A stretch of DNA of 64,000 nucleotides from Shewanella woodyi ATCC 51908 (GTDB lineage Bacteria > Pseudomonadota > Gammaproteobacteria > Enterobacterales > Shewanellaceae), in NCBI RefSeq assembly GCF_000019525.1, contig NC_010506.1, positions 4,154,001-4,218,000 on the forward strand. Reading direction: 5' to 3'. A program made the position numbers and the translations under genes. The notes under the pieces were generated by a model. The model had not been told where the DNA came from. It did not search any database and was given only the letters and a program-made list of their open reading frames with translations. Below are positions 36,457 through 46,336 of this stretch, piece by piece. Within the stretch, counting starts at the first letter, position 1. Every line of letters begins with the position of its first letter.

Positions 36457-36960
36457 TCACTCTAGAAAAAAGTCGATGAAGTACAGCCCTCTTCTTCGTA
36501 AACGGCTAGCCAACTCCTCTTTGCTTTCCAGCTCCCTTTGATGAGTGATATAACGGGAGCTAGTTTCCATCTGAGAGACAAACCTCTCTCCAACTCTCTG
36601 CCTGTCTCTTTGATTTGGAAATTGCTCTCGAAGCTTTTCAAGTTCAGCATAATCAAACCATATACCGCCACACCCAGGACACTCATCGATTTCAACCAGA
36701 TGTTCTGGACTATAAAAGTGCCTAGCCATCACCACATCAGTACATTTAGGACAGGAGATACGCTCACTTAAATTCAGTTGTGGCGGCACAAACTGACTAA
36801 GGTGCTCAACAAGTACCTGCCCTCTCCTTTCATGTTTCTCATCAAAATGCTCAAGCTCGTGATTATCAAAAAATACACCACCACAAGCTTCAGAGATATC
36901 CACAGTGATCCCACCCACTTTCACGGAAGTTAAATCTGTATTGGTTCTAGGGCACTTCAT
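36457..36960 (-). CDS. zf-TFIIB-type zinc ribbon protein
   Basis: This protein of about 167 residues has two zinc-ribbon repeats. The second is complete (CPKC ... DECPGCGGIWFDYAELEKL), whereas the first has lost two of four Cys (CPRTNTDL ... SEACGGVFFDNHELEHF). The ATG at 36960 is chosen because AAAGGA lies 6 nt upstream and because the frame upstream of it overlaps the apparent MetJ boxes. It is soluble. Zf-TFIIB proteins are of unknown function; nucleic acid or protein binding is inferred. It is divergent from metY. Confidence 0.8.
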   Translation of the reverse strand: MKCPRTNTDLTSVKVGGITVDISEACGGVFFDNHELEHFDEKHERRGQVLVEHLSQFVPPQLNLSERISCPKCTDVVMARHFYSPEHLVEIDECPGCGGIWFDYAELEKLREQFPNQRDRQRVGERFVSQMETSSRYITHQRELESKEELASRLRRRGLYFIDFFLE

Positions 36961-37018
36961 CTTAAATCCTTTAAAAAATATCCATTTTTCCATTTTACGA
37001 ACCCTCGAATAACAAATC

Positions 37019-37068
37019 AAACATCCAAATGGTTTCCCCAACACACCAAACTAGACATCTAGATGGCC
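37019..37068 (+). promoter_or_regulatory. putative MetJ boxes upstream of metY
   Basis: Tandem 8-bp met-box-like sequences (consensus AGACGTCT) occur at 37053-37068 (AGACATCT, AGATGGCC) and at 37019-37034 (AAACATCC, AAATGGTT). They lie within 100 bp of the metY ATG. MetJ with SAM should repress here, as for other methionine genes. The site also sits inside the longer metY frame, which argues against that longer start. Confidence 0.6.
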
Positions 37069-37113
37069 ATTTGTTATGTTCAACTTTCATTCAAATGGAT
37101 TGGGAAAGATAAG

Positions 37114-38403
37114 ATGAAACTCGAGTCACTGGCACTGCACCACGGATACGAATCGGAAGCCACCACTAAAGCTGCTGCGGTTCCTATCTACCAAACCACG
37201 TCTTACACTTTCGATGATACCCAGCATGGCGCCGATCTATTTGATCTTAAAGTTCCGGGAAATATCTACACACGCATCATGAATCCCACCACTGATGTGT
37301 TGGAACAAAGATTAGCAGCCATCGAAGGAGGCATAGGTGCATTAGCTGTGGCTTCTGGCATGGCGGCTATCACCTATGCAATTCAAGCATTGACCCAAGT
37401 GGGCGATAATATTGTCAGCACCAGCCAACTCTATGGTGGCACCTATAACCTATTTGCCCATACACTCCCTCGCCAAGGCGTCGATGTGCGTATGGCGGCC
37501 TTCGATGATTTCGATGGCTTAGAGGCCTTGATTGACGAAAATACCAAAGCACTATTTTGTGAGTCCATAGGAAACCCAGCAGGCAATATTGTCGATATTG
37601 AACGCTTAGCCAATATTGCCCATAAGCATGGTATCCCTTTAATGGTTGATAATACGGTTGCAACACCAGTACTGTGCAAACCTTTTGAGTATGGCGCCGA
37701 TATCGTGATCCATTCATTAACAAAATACATTGGCGGCCACGGCACGACCATAGGTGGCGTGATTATCGACTCAGGTAAATTTGATTGGGCTGCGCAACCT
37801 AAGCGCTTTGCCTTACTCAACGAGCCCGACGCCTCCTATCACGGCGTTGTTTATACCCAAGCTTTTGGCCCAGCCGCCTTTATAGGCCGTTGCCGTGTTG
37901 TGCCCCTGCGTAATACGGGGGCGGCACTTGCACCTCAAAGTGCGTTTCTACTACTTCAAGGCTTAGAAACATTGTCGCTTCGTATGGAGCGTCACTGTAG
38001 CAACGCGCTGACACTCGCTGAATATTTAGAGAAACATCCAAAAGTCAGCTGGGTGAACTATGCAGCCCTACCAAATAGTCCCTTTCAAGATAATTGCCAT
38101 AAGATCACCAATGGCAAAGCATCGGGGATCATCAGTTTTGGCATTAAATCGACCCTTGCTGGCGGTGGGAAAGAGGCGGGGGGTCACTTTATCGATGGCT
38201 TAAAAATGATCTTACGTTTGGTGAATATTGGTGATGCAAAATCACTAGCATGTCATCCAGCTTCAACCACTCACAGGCAACTCGATGCAGAGGAGCTAGC
38301 TAAAGCAGGCGTAAGTGAAGACTTAGTTCGAATATCAGTGGGTATTGAGCATATCGATGATATTATTTTTGATGTTGAGCAAGCACTGGAACAGGTAAGA
38401 TAA
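37114..38403 (+). CDS. metY: O-acetylhomoserine sulfhydrylase MetY
   Basis: This PLP enzyme joins O-acetylhomoserine and sulfide (or methanethiol) to give homocysteine or methionine. About 429 residues from the ATG at 37114, preceded by GGGAAAGATAAG. Cys/Met-metabolism family features are VYRxTT-like YQTTSYTFDDT, SGMAAITYA, the PLP lysine region HSLTKYIGGHGTTIGG (Lys of S-L-T-K), and NPASTTHRQ near the end (here ACHPASTTHRQ). The length and H-G-T-T-I-G-G favour the sulfhydrylase branch over MetB/MetC. It stands alone after a MetJ-like operator. Confidence 0.92.
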   Translation: MKLESLALHHGYESEATTKAAAVPIYQTTSYTFDDTQHGADLFDLKVPGNIYTRIMNPTTDVLEQRLAAIEGGIGALAVASGMAAITYAIQALTQVGDNIVSTSQLYGGTYNLFAHTLPRQGVDVRMAAFDDFDGLEALIDENTKALFCESIGNPAGNIVDIERLANIAHKHGIPLMVDNTVATPVLCKPFEYGADIVIHSLTKYIGGHGTTIGGVIIDSGKFDWAAQPKRFALLNEPDASYHGVVYTQAFGPAAFIGRCRVVPLRNTGAALAPQSAFLLLQGLETLSLRMERHCSNALTLAEYLEKHPKVSWVNYAALPNSPFQDNCHKITNGKASGIISFGIKSTLAGGGKEAGGHFIDGLKMILRLVNIGDAKSLACHPASTTHRQLDAEELAKAGVSEDLVRISVGIEHIDDIIFDVEQALEQVR

Positions 38404-38418
38404 ACCACGATTAATTGC

Positions 38419-38450
38419 CTGAGTAGAGTGGATAAAAACTCTATTCGGGT
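38419..38450 (+). terminator. hairpin downstream of metY
   Basis: CCTGAGTAGAGT and ACTCTATTCGGG pair over 12 positions, with two G-U pairs, around an 8-nt loop. No U-run follows, so termination efficiency is uncertain. It lies 15 bp past the metY stop. Confidence 0.5.
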
Positions 38451-38584
38451 AAAAGATCCCCGTAAAACAGAACCGCTATTTAAAGCTAATAATTGTAGCT
38501 AGTCATTCAGCCTAAAAACCACACTTTATGCATGGATAAACTATACTTAAGTAAAGAGATCAACCCTTAGCAAGCGAGTATCTA

Positions 38585-39700
38585 ATGTTACGTCACTCTT
38601 TAATTTTAGATAATGAGCCCTCGGCTTTACGTAAGCTAAAACATATCCACCTCTCGACTAAGGTCATCTATCCGGCAATAACCCGAATTGCAGTGGCACT
38701 TTATGACTCTGATACTGGTATGGTGCGAACCTTTATCTATAGTGGTGATGACACCCCACTAAACCATTACTACGCACTTTTAAAAGATTGTTACTCGCTA
38801 AACCAGATTGCCGAAACACAGCAATCTAGGCTAGAACAAGACTTATCAGTATTTGAAAACAGTAAACATCTACATGCACAGAAAATATTCGAAGCGGGTT
38901 TTCGAAGTAGCTACAGTCTACCAATCATCATAGATGATGGCTTAGTCGGATTTATATTCTTCAATGCAGAACAAACTCAAGCATTTGAACCAGCCTGTTT
39001 AGATCACCTTGAGTTGGTCGGTAACTTAATTTCACTGGTGATATCCAGTGAGCTGGCTAGCATAAGAACATTGGCATCGACCATGCGAACCGCCATTGAC
39101 GTTACTCATTTCCGCGATCCAGAAACTGGCGAGCACCTGCAGCGTATGGCCCATTACTCTCGCTTGATCGTAAGTAAAATTGCCGACGAATTCGATCTTG
39201 ATGATAACTTCGCAGAGCACCTTTTTCTGTTTGCTCCACTGCACGATATCGGCAAGATCACCATTCCTGATGAGATCTTACTCAAAAATGGCAAACTACT
39301 GCCAAAGGAGAGAGCCTTGATGCAGACACACAGCATTGAGGGCTATAAACTAGTCGATCGCCTTTTAGAAAATTATCACCTCAATAGTCTAAGTCACACT
39401 CATATGCTGAGAAATATTGTTCTCTACCACCATGAAAGCTTAGATGGAAAGGGTTATCCCGAAGGGCTAGTCGGCGATGAGATCCCTATCGAAGCCAGAG
39501 TCGTTGCTGTTGCAGATATCTTTGATGCATTAACCAGTGAGCGCCCCTATAAACAGGCATGGAGTAACCAACAAGCAGCAGAGGAGTTAACTAAGCTCGC
39601 TGGCGTGAAACTCGATGCCAGCTGTGTGAATGCGCTACTTGCTTCAATGGATGAAGTTGAACTCATTCAACATACCTATCGTGAGAGCACTCTGGCTTAA
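38585..39700 (+). CDS. GAF-like/HD-GYP cyclic-di-GMP phosphodiesterase
   Basis: This 371-residue soluble protein probably hydrolyses cyclic di-GMP. The N-terminal ~170 residues form a GAF-like sensor (SLPIIIDDGLVGFIFFNAEQ). The HD-GYP domain follows, with THFRDPETGEHLQRMAHYS, the metal-binding HDIGKITIPDEIL at ~219, YHHESLDGKGYPEGL containing the GYP signature, and ADIFDALTSERPYK. All core residues are present, so it should be active. The signal sensed is unknown. It converges with the metzincin gene across a bidirectional terminator. Confidence 0.9.
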   Translation: MLRHSLILDNEPSALRKLKHIHLSTKVIYPAITRIAVALYDSDTGMVRTFIYSGDDTPLNHYYALLKDCYSLNQIAETQQSRLEQDLSVFENSKHLHAQKIFEAGFRSSYSLPIIIDDGLVGFIFFNAEQTQAFEPACLDHLELVGNLISLVISSELASIRTLASTMRTAIDVTHFRDPETGEHLQRMAHYSRLIVSKIADEFDLDDNFAEHLFLFAPLHDIGKITIPDEILLKNGKLLPKERALMQTHSIEGYKLVDRLLENYHLNSLSHTHMLRNIVLYHHESLDGKGYPEGLVGDEIPIEARVVAVADIFDALTSERPYKQAWSNQQAAEELTKLAGVKLDASCVNALLASMDEVELIQHTYRESTLA

Positions 39701-39780
39701 CAAGAACAGTTTAACAAGAGCGACTTAACAAGAATTTCTAAATAAAAGCATTAATAACAACTGATAAAAGTCACTTAACA

Positions 39781-39816
39781 TAAAGCCAGTTTGATTTAGT
39801 CATCAAACTGGCTTTA
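39781..39816. terminator. bidirectional terminator
   Basis: TAAAGCCAGTTTGAT and ATCAAACTGGCTTTA form a perfect 15-bp stem with a 6-nt loop between the convergent HD-GYP and protease genes. Flanking A- and T-rich ends can serve both directions. Confidence 0.8.
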
Positions 39817-39843
39817 TTGGGTTATCGATTAAAACAGTTAACC

Positions 39844-42800
39844 TTACTGATACCCTTCGACTTTAATATCATCGATGGCGATATCTCCCTTCCAGCCACC
39901 AACCGCTTCTGCGCTAAACCTGATGATAATGTCCCCGTCAAAAGAGGTGAGATCCACCTCTTGATATTGATAAGCATCATCACTGCTCCCCTGCTGCTGG
40001 CCACTTACTTGAAACAGCCCTAGTTGCCACTGGCCTTGATTGAATACATCCACTGCCAGTGTGCCAATTTCAGCACCATACATATGGTAGTAAAAACTCA
40101 ATGTTCGTGCCGTTCCACTCACAATACCGCTATCAAGATAAGCCGTGTCTCCCGCGTTATAAGCGTAGTTCTTGGACGTTTCAATATAGGCGTAGGTGCT
40201 GCTAGTTACAGCCCCAGAAGTTGGGCCGGTAGAGTTAGATGGCGTTGTCCCCGCTTCAGTTTCCCACACATGACTTGCATCAGCGCTATTACTCCAACCG
40301 CTGTTAATGCCTGATTCAAAATCCAGTGAAGTCAGCTCAGAGTGTGTTGCCTCTACAACGGTCAACTCAACTTGGGCCTCAGCCGAGGCACCTTGAGGAT
40401 CAGACACTCTAACCGCTAAGGTGTTTAGTCCTAAATCAGTATATTGCGGTGTACCAGATATCAAACCCGCGGCAGTTAGGTTAACCCAAGCTGGAGAGGA
40501 GATTAAGCTAAAGCTCAGTTCGTCCCCATCTGGATCCATTGCTGAGCTTGAGATATCGCTGCTGTAAGCAGAGCCAACTGAAGCATCGGCGATAACCGTT
40601 GGGTTTAACTCAAATTGTGGTGCTTGATTTTCTGCTACAACCTCAGTGCCAAACAGCTGAAGATTATCGATAGCAATATCGCCTTTCCAGCCTCCTGCAG
40701 CTACAGCTCGCACTCGAACTCGTACACTTCCTGAATAAGCCGATAGGTCCACATTAGCCTGCCTAAAACTCTCAGTGCTTGCCCCCTGCTGTTGACCTGA
40801 CAATTGCCAAATATCATTAATCCAGCTGCCATCTTTGAACAGATCCACCGCTAAGCTACCAATATCAGCGCCATACATATGGTAATCAAAACTCAAACGA
40901 CCAGCACTTATGGTGAACTCAGGGCTTTCGAGCTGTGCTTGTTCACCAGCTGTGTACGCCCCCTTATTGTTGGAGGTTTCAAGATAGAGATAGAAACCTT
41001 GACCACCCGCTCCTGAGTCAGGTCCCGTTGAGCTTGATGCCGTACTACCAGAGAGTCGACTCCAATCCCAATCATGGCTACTGCTGTTACTCCACTCCCC
41101 TAACCCAGATTCAAAATCAGCTGATGAAAGTAACGTCTCGTTAGTTACCTCGATTAGTACCCTATGACTGGCAGTTACCCCCTCATTATCCGTGACCACC
41201 AACTCAACCCAATAGCTACCCGCTGTTTGATAGATATGCTTAGGAGCTTGCTCACTGGATTGAGTGTTGTCACCAAAATCCCATGCCCACGATACCAGTT
41301 GTCCATCACTATCTTGGCTTTGGTCAATAAAGTTAATGGTTAAACCTTGAGCGTTATAGATAAAGTTAGCATCGGGTGCTTGATTTACCGAACCAGATGA
41401 AACCATTACAGTTTGACTACTGCTATTGCTTGCACCAAGTTCGTCGGTCACACTCAAGGAGACCAGATAGCTGCCACTGCCTTGATAGATATGGGTTGGT
41501 GACAGTGCACTTGATGTAGCTCCATCACCAAAGTCCCAAATTGTGGAGATAATTTGGTTGTCAGGATCGTGACTGGTATCGAAAAAGTCGACGCTAAGAT
41601 CATTACTGCTAAAAGTGAAACTTGATACTGGTGGTAAGTTAGCGTCCCCACCGGTTCTGAACCCCGCCACGGTTGCAGCCGTTAAATTAAGCACTCTGGC
41701 ATTATCGTGAGTATCAGTGGTTCCCCTGACAATATTTTGAAAGCTTCGGGTAGGATCTGACCAAAAATTCTGTCTGGTGCAACAGCTATTGCTGTTATAG
41801 GACATTATTGAGCGCCAACCACCTTGGGTATAGAGGAATCCATGACCAAAAGCGTATGGCGTAGTATTGCTGTCTTTTTCAGGGTTATGGCGAGCTGACA
41901 TCAGATGGCCTAGCTCATGACCAAACGAGTAATAACCCGTTGCACAACTGTCTTTAACAACCATAAAGGCGGTATCTTCCGAGGCGCCTATCTCTCTTGC
42001 TCGGCCGCAGGCGCTGGCATCACCAATTAAAATAGCGGCAACATCGGCGCTGTATTGATCTCTTATCTGATAAACATCATCCATATAGCCATCATTGGGC
42101 AAATGAAACCTGTCGAGATCTAAACCATGATCTCCTGACTCAGCGTAGTTAAGCTCGTAACTATGGGCCAACTCCACCTGAGCGTTAACTCCCGAATCGG
42201 TAAATCCTTGGTTAGTCTCAGCCACAGCCAGATCAATAAGCGCCTGCATACCCGGATTTTGATTTAACGCCTCACTGGTATAGCCCACCAAAACCCGGAT
42301 CACAGAGCTGGACGAAGTGGATGGAGCCACAGAAAGTGAAGATGGCGACAGGGCATCAATACGACTTAACGGGCTACTCTTTCCCACTGGCGCATTCTTT
42401 CCCACAGGCATAGTAGCGCTATGCTCATCGGGCAACAAAGCCTGATCAATCTCATTTACTTCAACTTGGTTGTTTAGTGAAGGTTTGATCTTAAACAGAC
42501 GACCATTAAACTTTACGGTTGCCGATAAGAAATCACCGGACTTCACTAAGATTATCTGGTTATCACCAGGCGATTTGGGATTATGTTGATTAACTATCTT
42601 CCCCTGCCATACCAAAGAGCCTGACTCTGTCACATAGGAGAGTGACTTTTTAGCGATCAAGACACTTGAATCTGGCAGCTCAAACTTAAGGGATTCTGTT
42701 CCTTGGGTAAAAGCTTCAAGCTGCATGGTATAGCGGGTGACACTTTTCACCTCTCTATCTCTAACAATATCCGGCATTGCAGCAGACTTTGCCTGAGAGA

Positions 42801-42927
42801 CTCTCTTTATTATCTCAATATCAGTCTCCACAGCCGAAACGGGCGATATAAACAGACCAGCTAATATCAGAGCTGATAAGTTAAACCTAGTGTGATTAAT
42901 ATTATTGGGGTTACTTGGGGTTCTCAT
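39844..42927 (-). CDS. secreted metzincin (reprolysin-like) protease with PKD and MAM-like domains
   Basis: This extracellular zinc protease has about 1027 residues. The start at 42927 is chosen because AGGA lies 8 nt upstream and the signal peptide (LSALILAGLFISPVSA) then follows properly. A propeptide precedes the catalytic domain, which has the metzincin site HELGHLMSARH at ~335 and the Met-turn SIMSYN. Downstream are two PKD domains (SPTHIYQGSGSYLVSLSVTD, then PKHIYQTAGSYWVELVVTD), a jelly-roll/MAM-like domain (WKGDIAIDNLQLFG), a cadherin-like Ig domain, and a second MAM-like copy ending WKGDIAIDDIKVEG. It likely degrades exogenous protein or glycoprotein. Export beyond the inner membrane probably uses type II secretion. 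Confidence 0.9.
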   Translation of the reverse strand: MRTPSNPNNINHTRFNLSALILAGLFISPVSAVETDIEIIKRVSQAKSAAMPDIVRDREVKSVTRYTMQLEAFTQGTESLKFELPDSSVLIAKKSLSYVTESGSLVWQGKIVNQHNPKSPGDNQIILVKSGDFLSATVKFNGRLFKIKPSLNNQVEVNEIDQALLPDEHSATMPVGKNAPVGKSSPLSRIDALSPSSLSVAPSTSSSSVIRVLVGYTSEALNQNPGMQALIDLAVAETNQGFTDSGVNAQVELAHSYELNYAESGDHGLDLDRFHLPNDGYMDDVYQIRDQYSADVAAILIGDASACGRAREIGASEDTAFMVVKDSCATGYYSFGHELGHLMSARHNPEKDSNTTPYAFGHGFLYTQGGWRSIMSYNSNSCCTRQNFWSDPTRSFQNIVRGTTDTHDNARVLNLTAATVAGFRTGGDANLPPVSSFTFSSNDLSVDFFDTSHDPDNQIISTIWDFGDGATSSALSPTHIYQGSGSYLVSLSVTDELGASNSSSQTVMVSSGSVNQAPDANFIYNAQGLTINFIDQSQDSDGQLVSWAWDFGDNTQSSEQAPKHIYQTAGSYWVELVVTDNEGVTASHRVLIEVTNETLLSSADFESGLGEWSNSSSHDWDWSRLSGSTASSSTGPDSGAGGQGFYLYLETSNNKGAYTAGEQAQLESPEFTISAGRLSFDYHMYGADIGSLAVDLFKDGSWINDIWQLSGQQQGASTESFRQANVDLSAYSGSVRVRVRAVAAGGWKGDIAIDNLQLFGTEVVAENQAPQFELNPTVIADASVGSAYSSDISSSAMDPDGDELSFSLISSPAWVNLTAAGLISGTPQYTDLGLNTLAVRVSDPQGASAEAQVELTVVEATHSELTSLDFESGINSGWSNSADASHVWETEAGTTPSNSTGPTSGAVTSSTYAYIETSKNYAYNAGDTAYLDSGIVSGTARTLSFYYHMYGAEIGTLAVDVFNQGQWQLGLFQVSGQQQGSSDDAYQYQEVDLTSFDGDIIIRFSAEAVGGWKGDIAIDDIKVEGYQ

Positions 42928-43312
42928 ATCTGTATTCCTGTATGTGTAACACACAGCGAACAGCCATCAATACTACGATACCTATTGGTATTATTTGCCA
43001 GCACGATCACTAAAGTTTCTAAAAACAGAGCCACGACCAGCTCCTAGATCAGACAGCTAAGCTATAACCGAATAAGGAGTAGAAACACATAAAGTTAACA
43101 TCGTTTTTTTATCTATTTTTAAAGATATTAAATAGAGGATTTATACGATATAGGCTTAACGAATAACAAAGGGAAAGGATAAGAGAAATTAAACAGTGGA
43201 ATACACAAACGATGTAAAAAGCGGCAAATATAATAACTCACCGCTCTTATGCGCATCACTTGTAACTTAAACAGATACTAGCAAGCAAATGAATAAGTGT
43301 TTAAACATTCGA

Positions 43313-44074
43313 CTAAAAGCGACCTACAACACCAACGCTCATACCAACACCGTCAGCATCAGAGTCTAAAAATTTAGACAGGTTAAAGTTAGCAGAAAAG
43401 TTATCAGAGATACGCAGCCAATATGCAGTACGGAGACTAAAGTCATCATTGGCGTCATTGTTATGATAACCAGCCCCTACCGACCATGAGTTATTTACAT
43501 ACCAATCAGCACCTAAGTTAAATGCATCATCTGAATCCGTATGAGTCCAGTTAGCCGTCAAATCCACACCAGCTGTGGACTCTAGGGCAACAAAGCTACG
43601 TAGATTTAAGCCATAAACCTCTACCGCATTGTTATCGCCATCTGCATAAAATGCAGATATTGAGGAAGATTCATTAAAGTAATAACCCACTTCACCACGA
43701 TAAGCATCATAATCTGTATTAAGAAACTCTACACGACCGTAACTGGCTGATACGAACCATTTTGATGCGAATACATAAGTACCATCCACTCTGTAAGCAT
43801 CGGAGTCATAAATTCCAACATCAAGTTTGCTGTAACTCGCACCTAGATTTGTGGTTTGTGCAAGGAAGCCATTTAACGCATAGGGGCTATTGCTTTGATC
43901 TACTGGGGCAATGTAATAACGGTAATTAGCATTCCAAGCACCATCACTCACCTCTTCAGAGTTTGTACTGTAACTTAGGCTTGCTTGATGTTGAAAAGCA
44001 TTATCTTGTGCAGCAACGGCACTCATGCTTGTTAAACCCAGTAAAATTGCCAGCGATATTGTAGAATTTTTCAT
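43313..44074 (-). CDS. outer-membrane beta-barrel, putative porin
   Basis: This protein of about 253 residues has a signal peptide ending SAVAAQ. The mature chain consists of alternating aromatic/polar strands (RVDGTYVFASKWFVSASYG, FNLGADWYVNNSWSVGAGYH, NFNLSKFLDSDADGVGM) and ends with GVVGRF, a terminal Phe as expected for outer-membrane barrels. The start at 44074 has GGGA 10 nt upstream. It resembles Shewanella putative porins; a specific substrate cannot be assigned. Gaps of about 390 bp on both sides indicate a single-gene unit. Confidence 0.75.
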   Translation of the reverse strand: MKNSTISLAILLGLTSMSAVAAQDNAFQHQASLSYSTNSEEVSDGAWNANYRYYIAPVDQSNSPYALNGFLAQTTNLGASYSKLDVGIYDSDAYRVDGTYVFASKWFVSASYGRVEFLNTDYDAYRGEVGYYFNESSSISAFYADGDNNAVEVYGLNLRSFVALESTAGVDLTANWTHTDSDDAFNLGADWYVNNSWSVGAGYHNNDANDDFSLRTAYWLRISDNFSANFNLSKFLDSDADGVGMSVGVVGRF

Positions 44075-44363
44075 CAATTTATTCCCTTATATTTATGAAG
44101 CTAGGAGAATAAAAATAGGCAGAGGATCATTAGATTTGAAAATGGTGCAGTTCAATCCGTTGTACTCTTAGATATTTAATTCATTTAAACACCTTCGCTC
44201 TCCTAGCGGCGCACACGATAATCTAACTTCACCCAAAAGTGAAACAAAAAAGATAAAAAATGAAACAAACAACCGAAATAATAGAAAAGCCATAAAATAA
44301 AACCAAATCACAACAAAAACAAAACATTTAGATGGCTATCGAACTCAATGCTAGTTAAAAATA

Positions 44364-44391
44364 AAAACCGCAGACTAATATCTGCGGTTTT
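44364..44391. terminator. terminator after the subtilase gene
   Basis: AAAACCGCAGA and TCTGCGGTTTT form an 11-bp perfect stem with a 6-nt loop. U-rich sequence follows on the minus strand (TTTTTATTTTT). It lies about 75 bp past the subtilase stop, between it and the porin promoter region. Confidence 0.75.
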
Positions 44392-44467
44392 CTATTTTTA
44401 CTTGTTCTTCTACATTAACAAAGCTTAAATCTAAGACGCTTAATTAAAAGCGCCTTATATCTGTTAA

Positions 44468-46291
44468 TTAAAAGACAACAGTTTGCTCAGCGGTACAAGT
44501 TGTGGTGCCTTCATCACATGCCTTGTAAGTGAAGGTTCCGCCACCTTTGCCTGAAATAGTATCGGTATAAGTTGAGCTTGCTGATGTCGTCGCAATCTTG
44601 CTGCCATCGCGATAAAGGTCAACATTACTGCCAGCAGCACCATTAACCGTCAGGTCAACTTTCTTAACACCTTTGCTCTTATAACCGTCGGCCGTTAGCG
44701 CGAAATCACCACCAGGTTCTCCACCGCCGTCACCAGCACAACCATTAGCAGTTAAATAAGCATCCGCTGCTGCCGCTTTTACGATACCGTAACCGAAGTA
44801 AACATCATTACCCGCCGCGCCACTGTCCATTGCAGTTGCTTTAAGTGCTTCACGAATTTCACTACCTGTACATTGGTTATGGTTAGACCAAACCAGTGCA
44901 GCTACACCCGATACCGCAGGGGTTGCCATAGAGGTACCACTCATGAAACCATAATCTGACGTGCCAATATCGATGCTGATATTAGATGCTGCAACAATTG
45001 CCGCTCTGTCTTCAAATGCCGCACCAACTGCTGGGATAGTCGTTGTATTTGTATCACCTAAAGTACCGAACAACATACCCGCTTCGTTATTGATAATAAC
45101 AGCGCCAACACCACCTGAGCTTTCACAGTTTGCCACTTTATCGTGGAAAGAGATCACGCCACGGTCAATAACACAGATATTACCGTTTGCACCGCTATCG
45201 GTAGCTTCAGCTGTGCCCATATAGTAAGTACCACCAGCAATCGCACCTGAGTTTTCCATTGCAGAGCTTGCGTATGCAGCGCCATCAGCAGACATATTTG
45301 ATGCTGTTGCCATACCCGCTGGGTACGTTGATAAAGTGTCTACACCACCCGCGGTCACTTCAACACAGATAGTCTCATCTGTGGTCGCTCGCTTACCGCG
45401 ACCTGAAGTACATGAAGGGAATTGAGAAAAGTCAGCAATATTATTATCGGCATCGTTAGCGCCAATCATCATTACTGATGGATAGCCTGCCGGGTATGAA
45501 CGTACGTTATTACCGTCATTACCCGCGGCGGCAACCACTAAACCGCCAGCATCAACAAAAGATTGAAACGCATTGGATTCAGTAGAGTTAGAACCACCAC
45601 CACCTAGACTCATGCTGATAATATTTGCGCCAGCTGCACTACATAGGTCTGCAGCATGAGCAAGATCTGAAGAGTAACCCCAGCCGTCAGCATTAAATAC
45701 CTTGATAATATGCATATCCACGCCAGGTGCCATACCAACCACACCAACACTGTTATCAGCTGCACCAATGGTACCAGCAACGTGTGTACCGTGTGGTCCA
45801 CCGTTCTCATTCCAGTTGCCTGTGCCAGAATCATTATCACCAGAGATATTATTCCACTCAAAATCTGTATTGCTCGCATCTAGACCAGAGTCGATAACAC
45901 AAACCTTCATGCCTGCACTTGCGTTAAACGCAACTTGGTCTGCTTGAGATTGGTAAACAGCATAAGGGGTCACTTGCTGTGTCATTGGGTTGCCCGCATC
46001 ATCACTGTATGCAGACATCAAATGACGACGCTGATCCGCTTCTACAAGCTTAATATGTGGGTTATTCAATAAACCTTTTACTTGAGATAGGTCTTTACCA
46101 GCAAATGTTGCCGAAATAAAACCATTACCATCAAGGTGGATCTCAGCGCCAAGTCTGTTTGCTAAGGCCTTAACAACGCCTTTATTGCCGTTGTCTACTT
46201 GAATAATGTAACGATTGTCATCTGCTGTTGCGGTCGTTGATACACTCACTGTCAGGGCAATAATCGCTCCCGCAATTTTTGATAATTTCAT
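44468..46291 (-). CDS. secreted subtilisin-like serine protease with PA domain
   Basis: This S8 protease precursor has 607 residues. Signal peptide, inhibitor-I9-like propeptide (NRYIIQVDNGNKGVVKALAN), then the catalytic triad: Asp in VCVIDSGLD (~132), His in HGTHVAGTIG (~168), Ser in GTSMATPAVSG (~452). A protease-associated domain is inserted between His and Ser (~310-430; NICVIDRGVISFHDKV). A Gly-rich linker and an Ig/FN3-like C-terminal domain follow. Three nearby exoproteins (metzincin, porin, subtilase) are separately transcribed. The ~50-nt hairpin upstream of the start may control it. Confidence 0.93.
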   Translation of the reverse strand: MKLSKIAGAIIALTVSVSTTATADDNRYIIQVDNGNKGVVKALANRLGAEIHLDGNGFISATFAGKDLSQVKGLLNNPHIKLVEADQRRHLMSAYSDDAGNPMTQQVTPYAVYQSQADQVAFNASAGMKVCVIDSGLDASNTDFEWNNISGDNDSGTGNWNENGGPHGTHVAGTIGAADNSVGVVGMAPGVDMHIIKVFNADGWGYSSDLAHAADLCSAAGANIISMSLGGGGSNSTESNAFQSFVDAGGLVVAAAGNDGNNVRSYPAGYPSVMMIGANDADNNIADFSQFPSCTSGRGKRATTDETICVEVTAGGVDTLSTYPAGMATASNMSADGAAYASSAMENSGAIAGGTYYMGTAEATDSGANGNICVIDRGVISFHDKVANCESSGGVGAVIINNEAGMLFGTLGDTNTTTIPAVGAAFEDRAAIVAASNISIDIGTSDYGFMSGTSMATPAVSGVAALVWSNHNQCTGSEIREALKATAMDSGAAGNDVYFGYGIVKAAAADAYLTANGCAGDGGGEPGGDFALTADGYKSKGVKKVDLTVNGAAGSNVDLYRDGSKIATTSASSTYTDTISGKGGGTFTYKACDEGTTTCTAEQTVVF

Positions 46292-46336
46292 TTAGTCTCT
46301 CCGTTATTTTTTTAGTATAGAGTTACTGTTAAATCT

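Noticed and set aside
42967..42980. ATACCTATTGGTAT palindrome upstream of the metzincin gene
   Set aside because: It resembles the MITE end dyad, but the short length and differing centre make it too weak to list as a solo end.
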